64,000 nucleotides of DNA from CAMCTV01 sp964420985 (lineage in GTDB: Bacteria > Bacteroidota > Bacteroidia > Flavobacteriales_D > Sanyastnellaceae), in assembly GCA_964420985.1 (NCBI GenBank), contig CAYQUT010000003.1, positions 1 to 64,000 on the forward strand. Reading direction: 5' to 3'. A model generated the notes under the pieces. The model saw nothing but the letters and a program-made list of their open reading frames with translations, was not told the DNA's origin and searched no databases. The translations under genes and the position numbers were made by a program. Positions 9,701 to 16,443 of this stretch are shown here, piece by piece (the stretch's first letter is position 1; every line of letters starts with the position of its first letter).

Positions 9701-9849
9701 ATTGGACAGTAAGACAATCCGCAAAAGATCGTGTGAGACTAGAGGTGAAAAGAGTACTAAGGTTTCACAAGTACCCACCAGATGATCAACCACGTGCAGT
9801 GAGTACCGTGATAGAGCAAGCTGAGATGCATGCTGAGGAGTTGGTGTAA
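6697..9849 (+). CDS. hsdR: Type I restriction-modification, restriction/translocase subunit HsdR
   Basis: 1050 aa, typical of HsdR. It translocates DNA with ATP and cleaves it at a distance from unmethylated sites. The N-terminal nuclease domain has RPDVILYLNGIPVVVVELKN (about 141-160), the PD...ExK catalytic set. The SF2 motor has Walker A GSGKS (about 312-316), the Walker B variant DEAHRTQYG (about 415), and motif III TGTP (about 464). The second RecA-like lobe includes MWLTGFDAPVLHTLYLDK and ARVNR. A long helical C-terminus should bind the M2S core. It appears complete and functional, and its start overlaps the preceding gene in ATGA. Confidence 0.96.
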   Translation: MTKIFEDDIEQWMVEKLEQAGFNYINPELLDPDQNSDLRTTYSEVVIESHLSSAIARINPHLQSQVIPYAVKEVLRAASNGDLVHANQQFHVLLTEGVDVTYIDKGEERTVKAKLVDDLNPSNNFWCVTHQLTIIKNGQHKRPDVILYLNGIPVVVVELKNPTDENATLEKAYEQLKTYHNTIPSLFVYNCLEIISDGLEARTGTITSDISRFMSWKTADGKTEASLRSNELGVMMEGMLDTQVLTDLILNFIVFERYHQEDLKTKIIKTGVIKKIAAYHQYYAVKKAVISAQKASDIGGNKKGGVVWHTQGSGKSLSMVFFSGLLVKTLNNPTVIIITDRNDLDDQLFETFANCSQLLRQVPVQIDSRSNLIEELKNRQSGGVFFTTIQKFLPEENSNTFDLLSERRNIIVIADEAHRTQYGFDAKIKYIKDEAGNEIGTDLGYGFAKHMHDALPNATFVGFTGTPVSSEDKNTQAVFGEYVDIYDIERAVIDKATVPIYYDNRFVKLKLDTFYIDDLESKLSKASEGIPQYLVKNAIEKATRQEAIVGHKDRLDIVAKDIVNHYEDRTKTQKGKALVVCMTRKVAVSLYNTIISLRPEWHNDDDEKGSLKVIMTGSSSDEQFLQPHIRNKEKRSLIANRLKDEDDPLQMVIVVDMWLTGFDAPVLHTLYLDKDMSGHNLMQAIARVNRVFKDKPGGLIVDYVPVTGHLKEALKTYTESKGKGNITVDIHEAANLMLSKHEVVQQMYHGFDYALYFAASTGEKLDLILDAEEHILSLENGKERYLREVTALSKAYALAKSEPEAQNITHEIAFFQAVRARLAKYDIQVTGQQKKDFENTVKSLVEGAVASDGIINLLDQAGLEKPQINIFSEDFMNDIRNMKQKNVAIELLKKLLADQIKLRFKRNAVIDRSFSERLQEAIYRYNNKSITALQMIEVLLEITNDVNKETARGNDLGLTETEKAFYDALTCNKSAIDLMGDAKLVEIAKELVKRVKNSTTIDWTVRQSAKDRVRLEVKRVLRFHKYPPDDQPRAVSTVIEQAEMHAEELV

Positions 9850-9936
9850 TACTATACACTTCTAAAGCATCAACTACCGGTAATTGCAGACATTGGGTAC
9901 TCCCGTACAAATAGCAACACACGTTACAGAAAGAAG

Positions 9937-10239
9937 TTATTCATTCTTGCACTCTCGTTTCACCCTTCTGCATGCGGTTTGAAACACCAATTTCCTATTT
10001 AATCTCTCAACTTTCGCTTGAAGCGCTTTGTACACTGGATGCTGTAGCGACAGTGAGCAACTCGCTTCACTCGGGAGAATCACCGCATTCTTTGTTCTAC
10101 CTTTAACTGCATTATAGAGAGCTACTGGATCTTGTGCTATCCATTCATTCACTGTTTTGGAAACGATCTCACTATTGATTCTGAGGTGAGCAACGTGCAT
10201 TCCGGAAAGTTTACTATTTCTATTGGTATTTGTATGCAT
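9937..10239 (-). CDS. Hypothetical protein in the island
   Basis: 100 aa, no recognised family. The sequence has a plausible amphipathic middle (SEIVSKTVNEWIAQDPVALY) and a basic C-terminus with a possible short coiled coil (YKALQAKVERLNRKL). It is convergent with hsdR. A TAnnTTTG-type box (10272-10279, minus strand) lies 32 bases upstream of the ATG at 10239, which favours a real gene. Without a homology search it remains tentative. Confidence 0.42.
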   Translation of the reverse strand: MHTNTNRNSKLSGMHVAHLRINSEIVSKTVNEWIAQDPVALYNAVKGRTKNAVILPSEASCSLSLQHPVYKALQAKVERLNRKLVFQTACRRVKRECKNE

Positions 10240-10271
10240 GAATCATTAACGACCACTAGTTGGCGCACGCT

Positions 10272-10279
10272 CAAAATTA
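10272..10279 (-). promoter_or_regulatory. Candidate promoter box of the hypothetical minus-strand gene
   Basis: The minus strand reads TAATTTTG, which fits TAnnTTTG, 32 bases before the ATG at 10239. Confidence 0.35.
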
Positions 10280-10472
10280 ATCGTTAAAGCACTGATTGTC
10301 AAGTGTTTTTATTCACAATTTATTAGCTACACTGCACATTTATGCGCATTATATAGCTAAATACTATTATAAGAATTCAATGATTCTGAATAGAAGTAAA
10401 AAAAATCACGTTCTGTAAGATTATCCATTATTAATCATACCTTCTTAGTAGTACAATAGTACAAAATGTTGT

Positions 10473-10480
10473 TATATTTG
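10473..10480 (+). promoter_or_regulatory. TAnnTTTG box four bases before the lipoprotein start
   Basis: TATATTTG is followed by ATTC and then the ATG at 10485. The geometry predicts a leaderless transcript covering the lipoprotein and the FISUMP gene. Confidence 0.55.
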
Positions 10481-10484
10481 ATTC

Positions 10485-11441
10485 ATGAAAAATCTCACAA
10501 AACTATTTTTTGCTGGATTATTAGTTTTCTCATCATGTCAGCAAGAGGAAACTCCAACCGCACCAGAGTCAAATATCCCAACTGTAAATAACGAAAACAT
10601 CGCAAATCAACTTGTTGGTGTATGGTATTTGGATAGAACTGAAACTATGAAAAAAGTATGCGTAAACGAAGCTACTTACACAACCGATATACAAGTAAAC
10701 AATTTAGCATATACCAATTTCATAATAGAGTTCACCAATTCTGTTTCAACATCGCTTCTATCCTACATAGATGATGATTACGGGAATATGACTGACATTG
10801 AAGTTGCATATGTTGGAGGAGGCTCAGGAATAGTTGATTATTCAGTTTTCACGTCTAACGAAACTGGATACAACTCATCATTCTATGAAATTCCTTTAGG
10901 AAGCACCGGTTTAGCATTTTTTGGAGATGATGCAATTGCCTCTATCTTACCTATTCCGTTTTACTGGGGTGGAGAGTTGATAGAAATTACAAGCAGTAAT
11001 TTCACTATTGAGACCAAACTTAATGATTATACCTATCGAGCAATTTTCAAAAAATCAAATCAATCTTCACAACCCTACAATGAAGCAGCAATCGAACCAG
11101 GAACTTATAATTTAAACATAAAAAGATACATTGATAATGGCGTTTTACAAACTGAAGAGACTTTTGATAGTGAGTATCAATTATTCTTAAATTCTGATGT
11201 AAACACAACCACATCACCGCAATATCCTGGTTATTCAGCCACCTATAGTGATCTCTTACAGTATGTCATGGATTTGAATTTATCTATTCCCGGTGAGATA
11301 TTATGGTCAAGTACTTCAAACTTTTTATCGCTAAATTCGCATTCATATAAAATTCATTTCAAAAACCAAAATAACCTAACTCTAAGGGACTATTTTTCTT
11401 GTAATAACTATTATGAATACGAGTTTATAAAAGTTAACTAA
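10485..11441 (+). CDS. Hypothetical lipoprotein (lipocalin-like size)
   Basis: 318 aa. A signal peptide with a lipobox (FAGLLVFSSC, Cys at about 19) predicts export and lipid anchoring. The start of the mature part, NQLVGVWYLDRTETMK, resembles the strand that opens lipocalin-like domains in Bacteroidota lipoproteins, but the family is not certain. There are no obvious catalytic motifs. It lies ten bases before the FISUMP-domain protein and is probably co-transcribed with it, so the two may form a cell-surface pair carried by the island. Confidence 0.72.
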   Translation: MKNLTKLFFAGLLVFSSCQQEETPTAPESNIPTVNNENIANQLVGVWYLDRTETMKKVCVNEATYTTDIQVNNLAYTNFIIEFTNSVSTSLLSYIDDDYGNMTDIEVAYVGGGSGIVDYSVFTSNETGYNSSFYEIPLGSTGLAFFGDDAIASILPIPFYWGGELIEITSSNFTIETKLNDYTYRAIFKKSNQSSQPYNEAAIEPGTYNLNIKRYIDNGVLQTEETFDSEYQLFLNSDVNTTTSPQYPGYSATYSDLLQYVMDLNLSIPGEILWSSTSNFLSLNSHSYKIHFKNQNNLTLRDYFSCNNYYEYEFIKVN

Positions 11442-11451
11442 CTTCACATTT

Positions 11452-14355
11452 ATGAAAATCGTAGCAAAAATTTTCACTCTGCTCTTCACGATTAGTGCGA
11501 ACATATTTTTCTCTCAAGCACCACAAAGTATTCCATACCAAGCGGTAGTTCGCAATACAGATGGAACAGTCATGAGCAATACACCGCTCTCCATGACTTT
11601 CAAGATTCATGATGTTTCAGCAACAGGAACTGTGGTGTATGAGGAGAATCACACCACTTCTTCAAATGCGCAAGGATTAGTTGTATTGAATGTTGGAGGA
11701 GGAACACCTATCACCGGAACTTTCAATTCTATCAACTGGGGTAATGGTGCGAAGTTCTTACATGTGCTTATGAATGCTGGTAATGGTGCTATTGATCTTG
11801 GAACACAGCAGATGATGAGTGTGCCTTATGCGTTATATGCCAATGACATTACCCTCAGAGTGAGTTTGACTGGTGACAGTTTGTTTATTGGTGATCAAGT
11901 ATCGATTGTACCGGGGGTGAGTGAAGCAAACGAGCCACCACTTTTCACAAATGGAAGTGGTGCTGTTGACGCACAAGGCAATAGTTACAATACAATCATC
12001 ATCGGTGAACAAGAATGGTTCTCAGGATATTTGAAATCAGATTATTTCGCAAATGGTGAGCGAATAGATATGCATGACCTAGCACAGTGCTTTACACCTG
12101 ATGCATTAACCCCTATGATTGCCGACTATTGGTTAGAGGATGGAAGCAGAGCGCTACCTGATTCAATTTACGGACACTTTTATAACCCTGTATCAATTAC
12201 AGAAAATAAGAACGTATGTCCTGTGGGATGGCGAACACCAAACTCAAGTGACATATTCACTCTTTTTAAAAGCATAAACCCAGATTTTGACTCAACAACA
12301 GCAGAGTTTGCATTAAACGCTGAACAAAAAAATCTTTTTTGGAATTTATTAGGTTGGAAAATTACTCCAATTAACAATGTTGGATTAAACTCAGTAGGTC
12401 TAGGATATCCTAACAGCTTTGACTTCAGCAATGTAGTTAATCAAACTAGTTATAATTGGACGCAATGGTTACTAAAAGATAGTATCATCATCGAATTTTA
12501 TGATTTAAACCAGAACAACTTCACTTATTATAACCTCAATAATTTCTCTTCATCAGAGATTATCAACGTCAATAGATATGCCTATTTCCCAACAAAGTGC
12601 ATAAAGGATGTTAACATGGAAAAATCAGGTTGCACAAATTCGAATGCTTGCAATTTTCATGCATGGGCAACAATCGATGACGGTTCATGCGTTTTTACAG
12701 GTGATAATTGCGATGATCACAACACAAACACCGCAAACGATATCATTAACCCAAACTGCAATTGTGAAGGAGAAACCGCTCCACTCAATGGTGTATTAAA
12801 CTGCAACATAAATGACGTTGTAATTAACGGTTGTGATGGCGATTCAACTTTAGTTTACTTCGAAAAAGAATATCCAATATTTGAAATAGATGGACAATGT
12901 TGGTTTGGTGAAGATCTACAAACTTCTTTTTCTAATGACTCGTTATCAATAAATATAATATCGGAATATGAATGCTTTGACGTCACTAAACCTGCAATGG
13001 CAGGTCCTAGATTGAGTGATTCAACTCAATGCTGCTTTAGCATTATAATTAACGAGCAAAGACGATATAACCCATACGCCTATAATAAAATTGCTGTTAT
13101 AAACGATAACATCTGTCCTAAAGGATGGCATGTTTCAACTGAATGCGATTGGAAACTATTATTAGGAGGTCTTGGTGCAACCATTGACGAGTTAAACTCT
13201 GATGAAATTGGCTGTTATAACAACGTTAATGGTGATTTAAGATCCTTTAATTCACACATTCCATCAGCTCTTGGCATAGATGACAATACTGTTAAAAAAG
13301 AAAAATCACCATTTAATGCACTAGCAAATAGAGCGAACATAGGAGCAGATGGGTTTGATTCTAATTGGTGGATAGGTAATGATAAAAGTCTTGTATCACA
13401 TGCTTCTAAAAGATATCTAGTAATAGAAGATACTTACACTTACTTTATACCAATTCGATGTGTAAAAGGTGCAATAGCTGCTGGTTGCATGGATGTTAGT
13501 GCTTGCAATTATAATTACAATGTTTCTTTAGATGACGGTAGTTGTCTGCATGTAGGTGATGCATGTAATGATAGCACTTTACAAACCATGAATGATGTTA
13601 TCAACGATGCATGCGAATGTGTTGGTCAATTAATCATTGAAAACCCCGTAAATCTGGGTGGTGGTGTCACCGATATTGATGGCAATTTGTATTCCACTGT
13701 CGTGATTGGAAATCAAGAATGGATGTCTGAAAATCTAAAAACCACTAGATTCAGAAATGGAGATCAAATAGAAAGATTTACCGACGTTAGCTCATGTTGG
13801 TGGTGGGAAATTAATTACAATCAACACCTACCCATCTATCTGATCAATAACAATGATATGATCAACAATTCCATCTACGGAAAAATGTACAACTTCTATG
13901 CAGCAAATGATCCAAGAGGTGTTTGTCCAACGGGATGGAGACTCCCAAATGATTCAGACATTTACGAACTTGTGGATTATATAACGCCTTTATCTCCTAT
14001 TATTACTGATGTCTATGGACAACGGTATAGCTCACTCGCTGGAGGAAAATTAAAAGCTATCAACGGATGGAGCTCTCCAAATGAAGGAGCAACCAACGAG
14101 TTTGGATTTTCAGCTCTCGGAGGTGGTGAAATCTATATACCAAATTCTACCCTACAATTTACTTTAGGAAGTAACTCATCATGGTGGCTTGAAAACCCTG
14201 AATATAACGGTGTTTTAGACATCAACATGAGCTATCGCGATAGAAACTTTTATTTAGTCAACTCATGGAATAGCCTAAATCTCAATTCAAATTGGAATAG
14301 CTCATTGGGAATTCCCGGTTCAAATGCTCACTACATCCGCTGTATCAAAGATTAA
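11452..14355 (+). CDS. Large secreted protein with three FISUMP domains
   Basis: 967 aa. A signal peptide (about 1-23) is followed by the N-terminal domain common in Bacteroidota surface proteins (IPYQAVVRNTDGTV through MMSVPYALYA, about 27-130). Three Fibrobacter-succinogenes-major-paralogue (FISUMP) domains follow, at about 165-385, 455-678 and 735-967. Each has the G(N)QEWM/CWF..NL, CP.GWR/H and C-terminal RCIKD/VKG signatures. Between them are two cysteine-rich linkers of the type NACNFHAWATIDDGSC and SACNYNYNVSLDDGSC, each continuing into a second cysteine block. No C-terminal T9SS sorting domain is seen. The likely role is at the cell surface, perhaps adhesion; this is inference. Confidence 0.85.
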   Translation: MKIVAKIFTLLFTISANIFFSQAPQSIPYQAVVRNTDGTVMSNTPLSMTFKIHDVSATGTVVYEENHTTSSNAQGLVVLNVGGGTPITGTFNSINWGNGAKFLHVLMNAGNGAIDLGTQQMMSVPYALYANDITLRVSLTGDSLFIGDQVSIVPGVSEANEPPLFTNGSGAVDAQGNSYNTIIIGEQEWFSGYLKSDYFANGERIDMHDLAQCFTPDALTPMIADYWLEDGSRALPDSIYGHFYNPVSITENKNVCPVGWRTPNSSDIFTLFKSINPDFDSTTAEFALNAEQKNLFWNLLGWKITPINNVGLNSVGLGYPNSFDFSNVVNQTSYNWTQWLLKDSIIIEFYDLNQNNFTYYNLNNFSSSEIINVNRYAYFPTKCIKDVNMEKSGCTNSNACNFHAWATIDDGSCVFTGDNCDDHNTNTANDIINPNCNCEGETAPLNGVLNCNINDVVINGCDGDSTLVYFEKEYPIFEIDGQCWFGEDLQTSFSNDSLSINIISEYECFDVTKPAMAGPRLSDSTQCCFSIIINEQRRYNPYAYNKIAVINDNICPKGWHVSTECDWKLLLGGLGATIDELNSDEIGCYNNVNGDLRSFNSHIPSALGIDDNTVKKEKSPFNALANRANIGADGFDSNWWIGNDKSLVSHASKRYLVIEDTYTYFIPIRCVKGAIAAGCMDVSACNYNYNVSLDDGSCLHVGDACNDSTLQTMNDVINDACECVGQLIIENPVNLGGGVTDIDGNLYSTVVIGNQEWMSENLKTTRFRNGDQIERFTDVSSCWWWEINYNQHLPIYLINNNDMINNSIYGKMYNFYAANDPRGVCPTGWRLPNDSDIYELVDYITPLSPIITDVYGQRYSSLAGGKLKAINGWSSPNEGATNEFGFSALGGGEIYIPNSTLQFTLGSNSSWWLENPEYNGVLDINMSYRDRNFYLVNSWNSLNLNSNWNSSLGIPGSNAHYIRCIKD

Positions 14356-14523
14356 ACATTCCTCACTCACACAGTTCACCTTATCAACTACCCCACTCTA
14401 TTCGTTCATTGAGGATACCCCCCGTGTCTATCTCGCAATTTGAGTACATTGTGAGGTGCTGTCTGAAAATGCATACTCTGTATACAAAGTGAAATCTTCC
14501 TTTGTTTCATGGTAATCCATATC

Positions 14524-14982
14524 ATGAAAACAAACCACTATCAGGTGCAGGAGATCAAACTGAGTTATTCTCCGACCAACTTCACTTGTATTCCTCAAAA
14601 GGTACAATGCTCCAATGATGCAAAAGACATTCTGCTTCCATTCTACAATGCAGATACGCTTGCCTGTCAAGAAGAGTTCCTATTGCTTCTGTTAAACCGT
14701 TCCAACAAACCACTGGGTGTTGTTCCCATCAGTAAAGGTGGTATCAGCGGCACAATTGTAGACATCAAACTCATCATGAGTGTAGCGCTGAAATCGCTCG
14801 CTTCGGGTATCATTCTGTCACACAATCACCCAAGTGGTAATCTCGATCCGTCAGAAGAAGACATCAAGATCACCCAACGCATTAAAAGTGCATGTGAGTT
14901 GTTGGACATCAAACTGCTTGATCATATCATCATGAGTCCTACAAAAGATTACACCAGTTTCGCAGACAAAGGAAACCTCTAA
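14524..14982 (+). CDS. RadC-family JAB/MPN-domain protein
   Basis: 152 aa from the ATG at 14524 (an in-frame ATG at 14509 is also possible). It consists of the JAB1/MPN-type metalloprotease-like domain of RadC alone, without the N-terminal helix-hairpin-helix. The metal-binding motif ILSHNHPSGNLDPSEED (HxH-P-S-G-x7-D type) is intact at about residues 98-114. Such stand-alone RadC-like proteins are frequent on plasmids and islands of Bacteroidota; their biochemical role is unsettled. It is the last gene before the right attachment site. Confidence 0.87.
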   Translation: MKTNHYQVQEIKLSYSPTNFTCIPQKVQCSNDAKDILLPFYNADTLACQEEFLLLLLNRSNKPLGVVPISKGGISGTIVDIKLIMSVALKSLASGIILSHNHPSGNLDPSEEDIKITQRIKSACELLDIKLLDHIIMSPTKDYTSFADKGNL

Positions 14983-15012
14983 ACAAGTAAAAAACATTCA
15001 CAACGACAGACA

Positions 15013-15033
15013 CATGCAAATTACATGCAAATG
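15013..15033 (+). repeat. Arm-site-like repeat, right copy inside the island
   Basis: TGCAAATTACATGCAAATG occupies 15015-15033. It contains TGCAAAT twice in direct orientation, 11 bases apart, and lies 30 bases before the tRNA remnant. It mirrors the copy near the integrase, as expected for integrase arm sites on both sides of attP. The role is inferred. Confidence 0.55.
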
Positions 15034-15062
15034 AAAATCACTCAACTACCGAAAGTCTTGAT

Positions 15063-15136
15063 ACATCTATAACTCAGCTGGTTAGAGCGCATGATTCATA
15101 ATCATGAGGTCGAGGGATCGTGCCCCTCTCTCGCTA
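15063..15136 (+). pseudogene. Degenerate tRNA-Met(CAT) remnant (attR side)
   Basis: From position 8 onward this folds like a tRNA. The D arm is ACTCAGCTGGTTAGAGC with one mismatch, A10-C25. The anticodon stem CATGA/TCATG is perfect, with loop TTCATAA (anticodon CAT at 15097-15099), and the T stem GAGGG/CCCTC is perfect. The 5' acceptor strand (15063-15069, ACATCTA) pairs with TCTCGCT at only two of seven positions, the T loop has A54 and T58 instead of T54 and A58, and no CCA follows. It is therefore a tRNA body joined to foreign sequence at its 5' side, as expected for the right attachment site, and is not a working tRNA. A tRNA finder may still report it. Confidence 0.7.
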
Positions 15137-15155
15137 CAAATATTTAAAGCACAAG

Positions 15156-15188
15156 CCCCTTCATTTTGAGAGAGTGAAGGGGTTTTTT
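15156..15188 (+). terminator. Rho-independent terminator after the tRNA remnant
   Basis: The stem CCCCTTCA (15156-15163) pairs with TGAAGGGG (15175-15182) across an 11-base loop and is followed by six T. It sits 19 bases after the tRNA-like end, in the same relative place as the terminator at 27-52. Confidence 0.75.
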
Positions 15189-15272
15189 GTTTTCCGTCGT
15201 TGCTGTATGAGGGCGTGCAACGACAGTGCAGATAAATATTTGGGGAATTTTAGGATGTTTTTGAGGTTATCA

Positions 15273-15293
15273 CCTGCAAATTACCTGCAAATG
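15273..15293 (+). repeat. Arm-site-like repeat, third copy outside the island
   Basis: TGCAAATTACCTGCAAATG (15275-15293) differs from the 15015 copy by one base within the 19-base core. It is placed after a tRNA end and a terminator, as is the left copy. Confidence 0.5.
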
Positions 15294-15437
15294 AAACCCT
15301 GTAGCGTTTGGAAGGACTTCCAATTTTATAACAAGTCTGAAATTTCCCCTTGTTCTTATTTTCAGTTGCGCGAGTTAAAGTTTCATTCCACATTCTGTAT
15401 CATCTCCAAGAAAAATCTAACGCTAAGAAAACAAGCC

Positions 15438-15445
15438 TATATTTG
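15438..15445 (+). promoter_or_regulatory. TAnnTTTG promoter box of the 245-aa lipoprotein gene
   Basis: TATATTTG lies 15 bases before the ATG at 15461. No clear -33 element is seen. Confidence 0.45.
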
Positions 15446-15460
15446 AAAAAACCACTGGCA

Positions 15461-16198
15461 ATGAAAAAACAATTGAATTTGTCCAATGCTACCGTTTCCT
15501 CCTTCACTTTTCTAAAAAAATTAACCTCCCTTTTCTTGCTCCTTCACCTTACGGGATGCGGATTCCAAAGTCGAAAGTACACCACCGGACATTTTTGGAA
15601 CGGACGCAATGAAATCGTTTACGAAACAGAGAAACAGAGCTGGAATCAGAATGAGAAAGAGAGCGAGAAACAGAGCTGTAATCAAAATGAAAAAGAGAGC
15701 GAACAACTGAATGAGATAAAGCCGGCGGAATGGGCGGTAAGACAGCGTGCATCTGACGCATTGAGCAAGGATACGTCCCTCGAAAATTGGGAAAACAAAA
15801 ACAGAGTAGAATGCATCGCGAAACCCGCAGAAGATGACTCACTGAACAAGGAAAAAGATCCGGATGAATCAGAAAAGAAAATTCGTCGATCAACCATTGG
15901 TTTCTTAACCTTTTGGAGCATCGAGAGTTTATTCTATCTCGGATTGCTTTATAATACTTACTCTCCAGATGTATGGGGATTTTTTCTAGTCATATTCGGT
16001 TTTTTCACCGTGTTGTTGTTGATCCCCACATTGATTTACCTCCGTGTTATGAATGTACGTTTTCACCGAAGTAAGGAATCAATACAAGACGAAAAAGTCA
16101 AGAAACGCACACCGAAATGGCCCCGAATTTTTGCAATGGTGATGTTGGCAGAGGTAATCATGCTTCTCCTTGCTTTGGTGTTCGGCAGAAACTTTTAA
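15461..16198 (+). CDS. Hypothetical lipoprotein with charged repeats and two C-terminal membrane segments
   Basis: 245 aa from the ATG at 15461, which fits the upstream promoter box. A hydrophobic N-terminus ends in LLHLTGCGF, a lipobox-like site (Cys at about 33). A Glu/Lys/Asn/Gln-rich middle carries two 12-residue repeats (EKQSWNQNEKES and EKQSCNQNEKES), followed by more acidic linker. Two hydrophobic segments (about 148-168 and 172-193) and a third near the C-terminus (about 222-243) suggest inner-membrane insertion. No family is recognised. It lies immediately outside the island, in the position where a second element's integrase would be expected, so it could be cargo of a decayed element or an orphan host gene. 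Confidence 0.62.
   Translation: MKKQLNLSNATVSSFTFLKKLTSLFLLLHLTGCGFQSRKYTTGHFWNGRNEIVYETEKQSWNQNEKESEKQSCNQNEKESEQLNEIKPAEWAVRQRASDALSKDTSLENWENKNRVECIAKPAEDDSLNKEKDPDESEKKIRRSTIGFLTFWSIESLFYLGLLYNTYSPDVWGFFLVIFGFFTVLLLIPTLIYLRVMNVRFHRSKESIQDEKVKKRTPKWPRIFAMVMLAEVIMLLLALVFGRNF
15629..15700 (+). repeat. Tandem 36-bp repeat (two copies) within the lipoprotein gene
   Basis: Two adjacent 36-base units (15629-15664 and 15665-15700) differ at only a few positions. They encode the EKQSxNQNEKES duplication and are in frame, so copy-number change would alter linker length without breaking the gene. Confidence 0.8.
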
Positions 16199-16443
16199 AT
16201 CGCTCTAACCAGCTTGGTTGCGCATATATCAAGATTTTCAGTGAAACAACACCTCAATATCCAAACTGTTCTGAACCAACAAACCAAATCACTCCTGCAC
16301 CTCATTTCTCAAATTATAATCCGCCAAATGTGTTATTTTTCATGAGATTTGGCGAAATACAATGTGTTGTATTGAATAACAAATTGATCTACGACGACAA
16401 CATTCTTTTGATTCGAATCTCTCTCAAGCGTTTCGGTTTTTTT

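Larger units (their letters stand above)
1..15137. mobile_element. tRNA-integrated genomic island carrying a type I restriction-modification operon
   Basis: The interval is bounded by a direct repeat, CTCTCGCTAC, at 1-10 and 15128-15137. Both copies form the 3' end of a tRNA-like sequence. A tyrosine integrase reads inward from the left end, and TGCAAATTACNTGCAAATG-type repeats lie just inside each end (130-150 and 15015-15033). Cargo is a type I RM operon, a nuclease-like membrane protein, surface proteins and a RadC-like protein. No conjugation, replication or phage structural genes are visible, so this looks like an integrase-only island. By eye, arginine codons in the RM genes are mostly AGA, whereas the chromosomal genes to the right use CGN freely, which fits transfer. 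The left boundary is inferred because the intact tRNA lies outside the window. Confidence 0.72.
15128..15293 (+). other. Second copy of the island left-end layout (possible decayed element end)
   Basis: The order tRNA 3' end, terminator, about 85-bp spacer and arm-like repeat matches 1-150 of the window. Local identity includes CTCTCGCTAC, GGGGTTTTTTGTT and TGCAAATTACNTG. No integrase follows here. It may be the left end of an older element inserted in the same tRNA that has lost its integrase. Confidence 0.45.
14983..15460. other. Gene-free right-end region of the island
   Basis: This 478-base stretch has no convincing gene. It holds an arm-like repeat (15015-15033), the tRNA remnant (15063-15136), a terminator (15156-15188), a second arm-like repeat (15275-15293) and a promoter box (15438-15445). 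The open frame at 15120-15446 runs through the tRNA remnant and the terminator and is judged spurious. Confidence 0.7.

Noticed and set aside
1..15137. Prophage or conjugative element
   Set aside because: No capsid, tail, portal, terminase, relaxase or Tra genes were found; only an integrase and cargo are present.
15120..15446. Open frame of 108 codons over the right attachment site
   Set aside because: It crosses the tRNA remnant and the terminator hairpin, has no promoter or start signal and no protein-like composition.
16356..16373. Inverted repeat AATACAA-TGTG-TTGTATT in the convergent gap 16199-16443
   Set aside because: The stem is only seven A/T-rich pairs with no T run, so it is too weak to call a terminator or operator. 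The gap shows nothing else clear.
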